Source of the DNA: an uncultured Clostridia bacterium
GTDB taxonomy: Bacteria; Bacillota; Clostridia; Christensenellales; Aristaeellaceae
Assembly: GCA_934663595.1 (NCBI GenBank)
Contig: CAKUKM010000027.1
Span: 1-32,150, forward strand
Length of the DNA: 32,150 nucleotides
Direction of reading: 5' to 3'
Below, piece after piece: positions 1 through 6,938 of this stretch. The position numbers were made by a program, and so were the translations under genes. The number at the start of each line of letters is the position of its first letter. Positions within the stretch are counted from its first letter, which is position 1. The notes beneath the pieces are model-generated. The model was given only the letters and a program-made list of their open reading frames with translations, was not told the DNA's origin and searched no databases.

Positions 1-372
1 CTCGGTGATTGGGTACATTGCACCCGCTGCATTCGCAAGACCGGAAACCACTACGAGGTTATCCCGGCTGAAAACACGATGGACAACGCGGAAACAGCCC
101 TGTATTTCGAGCGTGGCGCAGAAAGCCCCGTAGAGGTAGACGGCTTTCACGACTGCGAGCGTATCAAATTCGCGGACATGCAGTTTGACGGCGTGTATGT
201 CGGGACAACAACGGTTTGCCGCAGGCTTGAATGTAGTTACGAAACCCCACCGTATGGCAAGGAGGGCTACCGCTTCGAGAAATACGACCCTATCGAGGCT
301 GCGATCGTGTACTACGCGCAGAACCGCAAGCGGCTGGTTCCGCTCGACAGCCTGCAACAAAAGGAGATGTGA
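1..372 (+). CDS. Hypothetical phage protein, 5' end missing
   Basis: The reading frame is open from base 1, so the gene starts before the window; an internal ATG at 79 is a less likely start because the codons before it read as normal protein with a CxxC pair (WVHCTRC near base 16). At least 123 residues are visible. Additional cysteines follow (DGFHDCE, VCRRLEC), so a small zinc-binding fold is possible. The C-terminal half (KYDPIEAAIVYYAQNRKRL) looks helical. The next gene starts 4 nt after its stop, with the same compact spacing as the rest of the block, so it belongs to the leftmost rightward operon. I do not recognise the family. The frame is convincing; the function is unknown. Confidence 0.65.
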   Translation, partial: LGDWVHCTRCIRKTGNHYEVIPAENTMDNAETALYFERGAESPVEVDGFHDCERIKFADMQFDGVYVGTTTVCRRLECSYETPPYGKEGYRFEKYDPIEAAIVYYAQNRKRLVPLDSLQQKEM

Positions 373-375
373 GCG

Positions 376-804
376 ATGCTGTATGAACTGGTAAATCCGA
401 GTGACCCCTACGTTTTTCAGGCGGACAGTTTTCCCGTCGCGGTTACGACGGCGTGGCTGATTTCGTCCATGTATGAGGCAAATCCGGAAGATGGCGATGA
501 TTACTTCGGCATCCCTTCTTTCATGGAAGACCCGGCCAAGGAGTACAAAGAGCAGTTCGGTGATTCTATTGAGGATTTCATCAACAAGCATAACGCGGAA
601 ATTGTCGATGCCTTGCAATCCCTTGTGCTTGGTGGTTTCAAAGATTATCGCCAGTACCTGTTGGCGGTCGAAATGATTGACGATCCCGAAAAGCTCATGG
701 CATTCCGAGAGAAATGGAACGATAGGAGATCAAGCATGAATAACATCTGCAAACACGCCAAGGAGCTTGCTCACGGGCTGGAAACACTACGTCTTCGCCA
801 ATGA
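376..804 (+). CDS. Hypothetical phage protein, 142 aa
   Basis: A 142-residue acidic, soluble protein with no signal peptide or membrane segment. It starts 4 nt after the previous gene and its stop overlaps the next ATG (ATGA-type overlap at 801-804), which suggests translational coupling. The sequence is rich in aromatic and acidic residues (for example the region of YEANPEDGDDYFGIPSFMED) and looks mostly helical in its second half. No catalytic motif is apparent. It looks like one of the small unassigned early or middle genes common in Firmicutes phages. Real gene likely from operon context; function unknown. Confidence 0.65.
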   Translation: MLYELVNPSDPYVFQADSFPVAVTTAWLISSMYEANPEDGDDYFGIPSFMEDPAKEYKEQFGDSIEDFINKHNAEIVDALQSLVLGGFKDYRQYLLAVEMIDDPEKLMAFREKWNDRRSSMNNICKHAKELAHGLETLRLRQ

Positions 805-1025
805 ACCCGCAGCTTGAAGACGTCCAGCGGGCAGTACGCCTGAAGTGCCTCGATTGCAGCGGCAACAGCCAGAAACTTGTTGACCGCTGCAATATCCGAG
901 ATTGCCCGCTTTTCCCCTATCGCTCGCTCCGAGCAATGGGCGAGCAGAAGAAAACGCCGAAGAACATGCGGCAGATCAGCATCTCCGATGGTCTGCTTGC
1001 AGGAAAGGAGGCAAAGAAACCATGA
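801..1025 (+). CDS. Small cysteine-rich phage protein (putative zinc binding)
   Basis: A 74-residue basic protein starting at an ATG that overlaps the stop of the previous gene. It has a CxxC pair (KCLDCSGN) followed by C-x4-C (RCNIRDCPLFPYR), a spacing suited to one zinc ion. I recall similar short 'CLDC...CPL.PYR' proteins as conserved unknowns in Firmicutes phages, but no function can be named. The C-terminal third is lysine-rich and probably flexible. Its stop overlaps the start of the next gene at 1022. Zinc binding is inference from cysteine spacing only. Confidence 0.7.
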   Translation: MNPQLEDVQRAVRLKCLDCSGNSQKLVDRCNIRDCPLFPYRSLRAMGEQKKTPKNMRQISISDGLLAGKEAKKP

Positions 1026-1258
1026 AACATTGTCCGTGCGAAGGATGCAATCATAGCATCGGCGGTGTCGATTGCCGTTTGAACGTCGAGCAGGAGTGCA
1101 AGGCAGGTGGCGGTTACGAGGCGTGGGAGCCGATGTCCGTCGCCTCACCGAAATCCAGCCGGTCGGAGAGATTCCTTAAATGGTCGGCAATCGTTCTCGT
1201 CTGGATCGCCTATCCGGCGGTACTTTACAAGCTATACCTGCTGTTTTTTGTGAGGTGA
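1022..1258 (+). CDS. Small Cys-rich, single-TM tail-anchored protein
   Basis: 78 residues. The N-terminal half holds closely spaced cysteines (KHCPCEGCNHS, DCRL, QECK) and the C-terminal end has one hydrophobic segment (about residues 54-74, WSAIVLVWIAYPAVLYKLYL), so it should sit in the membrane as a tail-anchored protein with a cytoplasmic metal-binding head. The start at 1022 is chosen over an upstream in-frame ATG at 902 because it follows AGGAGG at 1005-1015 and overlaps the previous stop by 4 nt. Function unknown. Confidence 0.6.
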   Translation: MKHCPCEGCNHSIGGVDCRLNVEQECKAGGGYEAWEPMSVASPKSSRSERFLKWSAIVLVWIAYPAVLYKLYLLFFVR

Positions 1259-1262
1259 GCCC

Positions 1263-1454
1263 ATGTATTTCATTTACAAACCAACGGAGGATATGTGGCT
1301 GCTCGGGCATCAACCCGGCGGATGCGGCGTTCCGACGTGTATCTGGGGAACACGTATTCAGGATGCGTTGCCATTTATGCACAGGGCGACGGCCGAGATT
1401 ATTGCTGAAGAGATCGGGCATTGCGAAATTGTCTATGAGGAGTGTGCTGAATGA
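1263..1454 (+). CDS. Hypothetical phage protein, 63 aa
   Basis: A 63-residue soluble protein starting 4 nt after the previous stop, with GTGAG as ribosome binding site, and overlapping the next start by 4 nt (ATGA at 1451-1454). The N-terminus reads MYFIYKPTEDMWLLGH and the C-terminus is acidic (EIVYEECAE). No recognisable domain. Supported by the tight coupling on both sides rather than by similarity. Confidence 0.5.
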   Translation: MYFIYKPTEDMWLLGHQPGGCGVPTCIWGTRIQDALPFMHRATAEIIAEEIGHCEIVYEECAE

Positions 1455-1783
1455 ACGCTGTGATGAAACAGGTTGAAGAACTCGTCTCCGTAGAACTGGA
1501 AAGTGCCCGGGTAGAACACGAGGCCTTTCACTCGCTGCATGAGGGCTATGCGGTTCTTCTAGAGGAGATCGAAGAAAGCAGGGACGAACTTCAGGCAGTG
1601 ACGGCGCACACCTCCGCCCTGTGGCGGTGTGTGAAGGATGACAACGCGCTTTGCGCCAAGCTGGCACTGGTCGAAATTGAGGACGCCGCCGTCTGCCTTG
1701 CCGCTGAAGCCATTCAGGTAGCGGCGATGGCGCGAAAAGCAAAAGAAATGGCTATTGACTTGATCGAGGCTGAAAACCCTTGA
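1451..1783 (+). CDS. Hypothetical helical phage protein, 110 aa
   Basis: 110 residues, almost entirely helical and acidic, with alanine/glutamate-rich stretches (LEEIEESRDELQAVTAH, AEAIQVAAMARKAKEMAID) that suggest a coiled-coil or helical bundle. It overlaps the previous gene by 4 nt and is the last gene of the leftmost block; a new promoter follows 34 nt after its stop. No signal peptide or catalytic motif. Function unknown. Confidence 0.6.
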   Translation: MNAVMKQVEELVSVELESARVEHEAFHSLHEGYAVLLEEIEESRDELQAVTAHTSALWRCVKDDNALCAKLALVEIEDAAVCLAAEAIQVAAMARKAKEMAIDLIEAENP

Positions 1784-1816
1784 CAAAAGCTTCCGATTTG
1801 CTGTCGTTTGCCATCC

Positions 1817-1845
1817 TTGACGGTTCTTTTTTACCGTGGTAAAAT
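1817..1845 (+). promoter_or_regulatory. Sigma-70/SigA-type promoter for the accessory operon
   Basis: TTGACG at 1817-1822, a 17-nt spacer, and TAAAAT at 1840-1845 preceded by TGG (extended -10). This is the best promoter in the left third of the window. It lies just after the stop of the 110-aa gene and directs transcription through the structured leader into the membrane protein and PAPS-reductase/ParB genes. Confidence 0.75.
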
Positions 1846-1851
1846 CTTATT

Positions 1852-2053
1852 GTGAATTCGTGCGCTTGAAATGCTCCGCACGTTTTCCCAACGCTCCACC
1901 TTCGACGGCGGGGCGTTTTGCTTTGCTGAATCTTTATCCATAGCAATTCGTGAGGAAGGAGGAAAATCGGCTCTGCGCTCTGCTCCCGGCGCAGACACTC
2001 AAAGCGAACCCGCCAAGTTCGCATTGACCGATCAACAAGAGGAGGGTTCAAAA
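1852..2053 (+). promoter_or_regulatory. Structured 5' leader with four hairpins, two terminator-like
   Basis: Between promoter and start codon lie about 200 nt without a convincing gene. Four stem-loops can be drawn: CGTGCG/CGCACG (1859-1882, then TTTT); an 11-bp imperfect stem at 1890-1917 with loop TTCGAC followed by TTTTGCTTT; TCTGCGC/GCGCAGA (1972-1995); and GCGAAC/GTTCGC (2004-2022). A strong AAGGAGG at 1956-1962 is not followed by a usual start codon. The first two hairpins could stop transcription about 75-80 nt after initiation, making a short RNA or an attenuator. I do not recognise a known riboswitch class. Structure is seen; regulation is inferred. Confidence 0.45.
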
Positions 2054-3049
2054 GTGTTCTCACGAATCAAGCTGAGATTCAAATCAAACTCGCCGCTCTG
2101 GTACGCCATGTCGATTGCGGCGACCTGGGCGGGAGCGGGTTCGTTCATTGTCGGTTCGCAGATTGCGAACACATACGGTATTTTCCCCTGGCTGCTCTGG
2201 GCATTGGGCAATACGCTGACGTGCATCGTGTTCGGGCTTCTTGCTCAACGAATGCCGAAGCTGCGCAACGTGGCAAAGAGCAAGCCTGTTCAAATTCTGA
2301 TGGGGCTGATGTGCGTATTCCAGATTTGGGTAAACATGAACGGTGTCTATGAGATGCTCGCCCCAACCGTCATCGGTAGCACGGTGGCATACGTCATCGT
2401 ATACTCGCTGTCGATTTTCTTTATCGTTTTCTATCTGAGACAGGCGACGTTCCGAAACGTAGCGACGGATAATATGTCATGGCTGGCCGTCTATGCGCTA
2501 ATTGCCCTGCTGGTCGTCTACTCAATGCTGACCAACGGTGTACACGGAATCTCCACGGAGATCGACCCGGTGCAGATCAGGGCGAAAGGCTGGCTCTGCG
2601 TGACGCTGGCATTCGGTGCGTTTTTCTATACCACCTTCTGGGAATTGCTCGATTACAATGAGCAGAATGAAGACGGAACGAAGCAGATCAGCATGACGCG
2701 CCCGTTCATCATGGGCGGATTACTCTTCGGCTTCTATCTGCTGTTCGTGCTGGCCGGAGCGTTCACCACCTACTCCCCCGCTGTGGATCTGTTGAAGGGC
2801 GTGCTGGTGGCGCTGGTGGCGGTTTCGTCGCTGTCGTCTTTCTTGTACGGCTCCATGGTCAACTTCGGAAAGAAGCTCGGCGTTATCGTGGATATTGCAG
2901 CGGTTGCATCATGGCAGCTGCTGGTTCCGATGGGCGTTATGGGCGTGTGGACGCTGATGCAGAACGTGCGCATCTGGATGGTGCTGGCCATGTTTGCCGC
3001 GGCATTGATCTGGTGGATTGTTGACCGTCGAAAGGCGGTGACGGCATGA
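2054..3049 (+). CDS. Polytopic membrane protein, permease-like
   Basis: 331 residues with about ten hydrophobic segments spread over the whole length, so an integral inner-membrane protein. The first segments (WAGAGSFIVGSQIANTYG, then PWLLWALGNTLTCIVFGLL) resemble the N-terminal helices of NCS1/purine-cytosine-permease-like and related transporters, with glycine-rich broken helices. The GTG start at 2054 follows GAGGAGGG at 2039-2046; an in-frame ATG at 1871 would lie in the hairpin leader and add 61 residues of non-membrane-like sequence, so it is rejected. The stop overlaps the next ATG (3046). Co-transcription with sulphur-nucleotide-type ATPases suggests it brings in a substrate or senses the envelope, but this is inference. 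Unusual cargo for a phage packaging region. Confidence 0.75.
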   Translation: MFSRIKLRFKSNSPLWYAMSIAATWAGAGSFIVGSQIANTYGIFPWLLWALGNTLTCIVFGLLAQRMPKLRNVAKSKPVQILMGLMCVFQIWVNMNGVYEMLAPTVIGSTVAYVIVYSLSIFFIVFYLRQATFRNVATDNMSWLAVYALIALLVVYSMLTNGVHGISTEIDPVQIRAKGWLCVTLAFGAFFYTTFWELLDYNEQNEDGTKQISMTRPFIMGGLLFGFYLLFVLAGAFTTYSPAVDLLKGVLVALVAVSSLSSFLYGSMVNFGKKLGVIVDIAAVASWQLLVPMGVMGVWTLMQNVRIWMVLAMFAAALIWWIVDRRKAVTA

Positions 3050-3831
3050 AGCGCGTTCTTGGAAGAAAACAGACCTCGGATAATGCAACCTGGGTGCATG
3101 CGCTGGAGCACATCGAAGAATACGTCGCCCGTCAGGAAGTCGAAGCTTATGCCAATTGGGCGGTTGAGCGCATCCGCGAAACTGTCGAAGGCAGGAATGC
3201 GGCCTACGCATGGTCGGGCGGAAAGGACAGCGTTGTTCTGGGCGATCTTTGTCGGCGGGCAGGACTCGAACGTGGATTCTTCGCATACTCAGATCTGGAC
3301 TATCCTGAGTTCGTTCGCTGGTGTATGGAACACAAGCCTCAGAGCGTCGAGCCGATGCACACTGGGTACGATCTGGATTGGTTGGCGCAGCATCAGGACA
3401 TGATCTTCGCCACGGGAGAGCGCGGTCAGCGGTGGCACCTCATCAACCAGCGCGGCCCATTTTCTGAGATGTACTTCGCACACCGCCTCGACGTGCTGAT
3501 TGTCGGCCATCGGGTGATTGACGGCAACGTATGCGGCAAGGATGGCCTGATCGAGAAAAAGACCGGCGAAAAGCGATACGCGCCGATTTTCGACTGGCCT
3601 CACGAACTGCTGCTCGGTTACATTCACTACAACGAACTGCCATTGCCGCCGATTTACGGTTGGAAGGATGGGTTCGTTCAGGGTACTCACGCATGGCCGG
3701 AGCGCGATCGCTGCGTTTCACTGGGGCAGGGCTATCGCGAGGTGTACGCCATCGACCCGTCGATCATCGCTGAAGCCGCGAAAAAGATTCCGAGCGCCGC
3801 CGCTTTCCTGAGGGAGGTGACGGACGCATGA
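3046..3831 (+). CDS. PAPS reductase-family PP-loop ATP pyrophosphatase (first copy)
   Basis: 261 residues. The PP-loop motif SGGKDS is at residues 57-62, followed by the usual strand/helix pattern (VVLGDLCRRAGLERGFF). Proteins of this family bind ATP at the PP-loop and adenylate or activate a substrate; classical CysH reduces PAPS, but the C-terminal catalytic cysteine motif (ECGIH type) of CysH is absent, so sulphate reduction is unlikely. A second conserved stretch, GEKRYAPIFDWPHELLLGYIH (residues about 176-196), matches the 'PI.DW...D...YI' region of this family. Start overlaps the previous stop (ATGA) and its own stop overlaps the ParB-like gene, so the two are coupled. Likely role: chemistry on nucleotide or nucleic acid together with the ParB-fold partner. 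Family call is firm; activity unknown. Confidence 0.85.
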   Translation: MKRVLGRKQTSDNATWVHALEHIEEYVARQEVEAYANWAVERIRETVEGRNAAYAWSGGKDSVVLGDLCRRAGLERGFFAYSDLDYPEFVRWCMEHKPQSVEPMHTGYDLDWLAQHQDMIFATGERGQRWHLINQRGPFSEMYFAHRLDVLIVGHRVIDGNVCGKDGLIEKKTGEKRYAPIFDWPHELLLGYIHYNELPLPPIYGWKDGFVQGTHAWPERDRCVSLGQGYREVYAIDPSIIAEAAKKIPSAAAFLREVTDA

Positions 3832-4526
3832 AGATTTCGACGATCCGAATCGCCGATCTGAAACGACCGGAACGGAACGTCCGCATTCATCCGGAGAAGC
3901 AGATCAGAGAACTGGTGCGCTCCGTACAGATGTTCGGTCAGACGCGCCCGATGGTCGTTGACGAGAGCTTCACAGTTCTGGTCGGTAACGGTCTGATGAC
4001 GGCGCTTGAACGCATGGGCGCAGAAACCGCGGATTGCTACGTTATTCCCAATCTAACCGAGGCTGAGAAGCTGAAGCTGATGCTGGCAGATAATCAGATC
4101 CAACGTCTTGGCATTGATGACGCTGACGCATTCGATCAGATTATTGCCGAACTGGGCGCTGACGTTGACGTCCCCGGCTATGACGATCAGCTGTTGAAGA
4201 TGCTCAATACCGAAGCGGAGAGCGCAGACGATATGTTCAGCGGCTACGGCATCGTCAGCGATGCGCACAAGGAGCAGTTCGCCCAGGCATCCGTCCGCTA
4301 CGAAAGGCAGGATGCGGAATTTACTGACTCTGCGGAACAGATCATTCCCAACGCCGCAGGAACGCCGTTGCAACGGTCATTCCAGCCGATTCAGGACAAC
4401 GCCCCTCTATCGCATAGTCCGGAAGCTGCGTCTGTTTCAGGCGCCATTGAGGGCTTTGACACGCCAACGCCGATACAGCGCAGATTTCTGATCTGCCCGA
4501 AGTGCGGCGAAAAGATATGGTTGTGA
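3828..4526 (+). CDS. ParB/sulfiredoxin-fold protein (first copy), C-terminal CPKC
   Basis: 232 residues. The N-terminal ~100 residues follow the ParB N-domain pattern (IADLKRPERNVRIHPEKQI, QTRPMVVDESFTVLVGNG, then NLTEAEKLKLMLADNQIQR). The nucleotide-contact motif that normally reads GxxR/GERR is VGNGLMTALERMG (residues 52-64), lacking the arginine. The middle is low-complexity and acidic, and the last ten residues are a lone zinc-knuckle half (CPKCGEKIWL, C223 and C226). It overlaps the PP-loop ATPase gene by 4 nt. ParB-fold proteins bind CTP/ATP or act as kinases or nucleases; here the partnership with a PP-loop enzyme suggests a two-protein system. The missing arginine makes canonical CTPase activity doubtful. 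Confidence 0.8.
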   Translation: MKISTIRIADLKRPERNVRIHPEKQIRELVRSVQMFGQTRPMVVDESFTVLVGNGLMTALERMGAETADCYVIPNLTEAEKLKLMLADNQIQRLGIDDADAFDQIIAELGADVDVPGYDDQLLKMLNTEAESADDMFSGYGIVSDAHKEQFAQASVRYERQDAEFTDSAEQIIPNAAGTPLQRSFQPIQDNAPLSHSPEAASVSGAIEGFDTPTPIQRRFLICPKCGEKIWL

Positions 4527-4537
4527 GGTGAGCGGAT

Positions 4538-5698
4538 ATGCCACTGAAAACCATAGAGGGCAGCATGAGTGTGGTTGAGGCTGCAAGAACGCGCGTGAAA
4601 AACGTGTTCTCCAATGGATGCCGGGTGTACATGGCCTTTTCTGCCGGCAAAGACAGTCTGTGCATGGCACATGTTGTCTATGATCTGATCCTGCACGGAG
4701 AGATCGACCCAAAGTTGCTCACGGTGCTGTTCATTGACGAAGAGGCCATATATGAATCCATGTATCAGATGGCGCTGCGCTGGCGGAAACGTTTTACTTC
4801 TACCGGCGCAGAGTTCCGCTGGTACTGCCTGCCGGTACGGCAGGTATCTATCTTGCACCATCTGCAAAACAATGAAGAATGGATTACCTTTGAACCGGGC
4901 AAAGAGGAACAATGGGTGCGCCAGCCGCCGCCATGGGCGATTACGCGCAGTCCGTATCTTCACTATCCCGGCGAGATGAATTACCAGACGTTCTGCGAGA
5001 CGATTACCGCCGACGGCATCCAGATGATCGGCCTGCGAGCAGACGAATCGGTACAACGGCGGCAGGTGCTCGCGGTGACCAAGCTGACGCGCGGAAATCT
5101 TGCGGGCGGGAACAAGATTTACCCGATCTACGACTGGAAGACCAGCGATATCTGGATGTACATCAAGGAGTATCGGCTTGATTTTCCTGAATCGTATATC
5201 GACCTTTACCGCGTAGGCGTGCCGAAGTTCAACCTGCGGCTGTGTAATTTCTTTGCAGCCGAGAGCATTGCAGGGCTGCGGCATATCGCGGAGACCGACG
5301 CGAAGCTCTGGGAACAGATCGAAAGGCGCGAACCCAACGCCTACTTGACCCTGCTGTATTGGGACAGCGAATTGTTCAAGCGCAGCACGCGCAAACGTCG
5401 CGAACTCGAAGGCGCGCCCACAAAGGATTACAAAGCGCTGCTTGAAGAGATGTTGATAAAGCATCCCTCGAAGTATTTCACCAACCCCAGCACGCAGAAC
5501 GTTGCACGGAATTACCGGAAGTTCTTCATCAACAATTCCGCGTTCATGCAGCCGGGACACTTCCGGCGAATGCACGATGCGTTGATTGCCGGAGACCCGA
5601 AGCTGAGAACGCTGCGCGCGCTCTACACTGGCGTATTCGGCGACTATGTTTATGATGCCAAAGAATCCATCCCGAAAGGGGGTGAATCGCATGGCTGA
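4538..5698 (+). CDS. IbrA/YbdN-like PAPS reductase-family protein (DUF3440 type)
   Basis: 386 residues. The PP-loop reads SAGKDS (residues 35-40), then FIDEEAIY, QWVRQPPPWAIT, IGLRADES (164-171) and YPIYDWKTSDIW (195-206), a series I recognise from E. coli YbdN and prophage IbrA, which have the same order and spacing. Length agrees with that family (about 400). IbrA with IbrB was reported to raise expression of Eib immunoglobulin-binding proteins in E. coli; the biochemical reaction is not known. Start 4538 has GAGGTGAG upstream; ATG 4565 is a possible shorter start. The stop overlaps the ParB-like partner by 8 nt, as for ibrA-ibrB pairs. Presence directly before the terminase in a Gram-positive phage is notable. 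Confidence 0.88.
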   Translation: MPLKTIEGSMSVVEAARTRVKNVFSNGCRVYMAFSAGKDSLCMAHVVYDLILHGEIDPKLLTVLFIDEEAIYESMYQMALRWRKRFTSTGAEFRWYCLPVRQVSILHHLQNNEEWITFEPGKEEQWVRQPPPWAITRSPYLHYPGEMNYQTFCETITADGIQMIGLRADESVQRRQVLAVTKLTRGNLAGGNKIYPIYDWKTSDIWMYIKEYRLDFPESYIDLYRVGVPKFNLRLCNFFAAESIAGLRHIAETDAKLWEQIERREPNAYLTLLYWDSELFKRSTRKRRELEGAPTKDYKALLEEMLIKHPSKYFTNPSTQNVARNYRKFFINNSAFMQPGHFRRMHDALIAGDPKLRTLRALYTGVFGDYVYDAKESIPKGGESHG

Positions 5699-6215
5699 AA
5701 TGAATTTGTTCGCGCCGTTGGATTCGCTCCAATGGGTCGACCGCAACAGACTGACTGCGAACAATTACAACCCGAATCGCGTAACCGAGGACAATTTGCA
5801 ACTGCTGATCCAGTCGATTCTGACGAACGGCTGGACACTGCCCATCGTGGTGCGGCCTGATTACACGATTATTGACGGATTCCATCGTTGGACGGTGGCT
5901 GGTCGTGAGCCGCTGAAGAGCCTGCTCGGCGGAAAAGTCCCTGTGGTGATTGTTGCGCATGATTCTGAAGCAGACGATATGTTTGGTACGATCACGCACA
6001 ACCGCGCCAGAGGCACACACCTTCTGGAGCCGATGAAGGCTATTGTCCAGAAGCTCATCGCCGAGGGAAAGACAGTGCAGGAGATCTCAAAACAGATGGG
6101 CATGAAGCCCGAAGAGGTATTCCGCCTGTCGGATTTCACGCGCGAAGAATTTCTGGATATGATGATCGGCGACCACAAGCAGTATTCACGTGCGAAGATG
6201 CAGGTGAAGGTGTAA
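5691..6215 (+). CDS. IbrB/YbdM-like ParB-fold protein
   Basis: 174 residues. ParB N-terminal domain with the intact DGFHRW motif (residues 62-67, GFHR being the nucleotide-contact motif), followed by THNRARGTH and a helix-turn-helix-like end (TVQEISKQMGMKPEEVFRLSDF, read as two halves) typical of IbrB/YbdM proteins. Start 5691 (ATGGCTGAA) follows GGGGGTG; the gene overlaps the IbrA-like gene by 8 nt. The two proteins surely form a functional unit by gene coupling. Known role of relatives: co-regulation of gene expression with IbrA; mechanism unknown. A terminator follows 10 nt after the stop, closing the accessory operon. Confidence 0.85.
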   Translation: MAEMNLFAPLDSLQWVDRNRLTANNYNPNRVTEDNLQLLIQSILTNGWTLPIVVRPDYTIIDGFHRWTVAGREPLKSLLGGKVPVVIVAHDSEADDMFGTITHNRARGTHLLEPMKAIVQKLIAEGKTVQEISKQMGMKPEEVFRLSDFTREEFLDMMIGDHKQYSRAKMQVKV

Positions 6216-6225
6216 ATCGATAGTG

Positions 6226-6271
6226 CGGCTGGAGATCGCAGGAAATATGGTTTCCAGCCGTTTCTTTTCTT
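6226..6271 (+). terminator. Intrinsic terminator after the ParB/PAPS operon
   Basis: CGGCTGGA (6226-6233) pairs with TCCAGCCG (6253-6260), followed by TTTCTTTTCTT. The loop is long (19 nt) but can pair internally. It separates the accessory operon from the terminase genes; I see no clear promoter in the remaining 88 nt. Confidence 0.65.
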
Positions 6272-6359
6272 GAAAGGCAAGAGTGAAAAGAATTGAAACG
6301 TTCGCTTCTCGCACGGGAGGCGTGGACTGAAACGGAGTATCAATAAATGGGGTGGTGAT

Positions 6360-6938
6360 GTGGCACAGAAACGCGATGCACCGAATTGGAAGAAGATCAA
6401 GGCGGAGTATGTGCGCGGCAGCATGTCCCAGCGAAAGCTGGCTGAGAAGTACGGCGTTCCATCCCGCACGCTTGAGGAACGGGCGCGCACCGAGAAATGG
6501 ACGCAACTGCGGAAAGAGACCAGCAGAAAAGCTGCGGAAAAAATGGTGGAAAAAACCGCCGATATTCAGGCCGATACCGCCGCAAAGATGCTCCAGATGC
6601 AAAGTGAAGCGGCACTGGTCGTTTACGGCAAGTTGATGAGCACGCTAAAGAATTTCCCGGATGGCATCGGCACAAAGAATGTGCGCGAGATGTTGGAAGT
6701 CAAAAAGCTGAAAGTCAACGGCGAGGACCGAGAGTTTCCGCTGCGCAAGACCTTCACCAACGACCTTGAGGCCGTAGTACGGTCCATGACCGCGCTGGCG
6801 CGACTCTACGGCATTGACGCTGCTTCGAAGCTCTCGCGTGAAAAGCTGAAAAACGAAATGCAAAACCGAAATCCGGAATGTGACACTCTGCCTCAGATCA
6901 TTATAATGCGCAATGGAGGCGTTGAAGTTCATGAGTAA
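6360..6938 (+). CDS. terS: Terminase small subunit
   Basis: 192 residues beginning with GTG at 6360 (MAQKRDAPNWKKIKAEY), behind GGGGTGGTGAT. An N-terminal helix-turn-helix (about residues 18-45, MSQRKLAEKYGVPSRTLEER) is the DNA-binding type of Firmicutes phage small terminases that recognise the packaging site. The middle holds a long helix suited to ring assembly, and the C-terminus is charged. It is directly upstream of and overlaps the large terminase by 8 nt, the standard order. The alternative ATG two bases upstream is out of frame. Confident from position and HTH together. Confidence 0.85.
   Translation: MAQKRDAPNWKKIKAEYVRGSMSQRKLAEKYGVPSRTLEERARTEKWTQLRKETSRKAAEKMVEKTADIQADTAAKMLQMQSEAALVVYGKLMSTLKNFPDGIGTKNVREMLEVKKLKVNGEDREFPLRKTFTNDLEAVVRSMTALARLYGIDAASKLSREKLKNEMQNRNPECDTLPQIIIMRNGGVEVHE

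Noticed and set aside
1871..2053. N-terminal extension of the membrane protein from ATG 1871
   Set aside because: It would start inside a hairpin, lacks a ribosome binding site and adds a non-membrane segment; GTG 2054 follows GAGGAGGG.
4391..5764. Minus-strand open frame of 457 codons opposite the IbrA-like gene
   Set aside because: The plus-strand frame has all IbrA/YbdN motifs; the antisense product has none.
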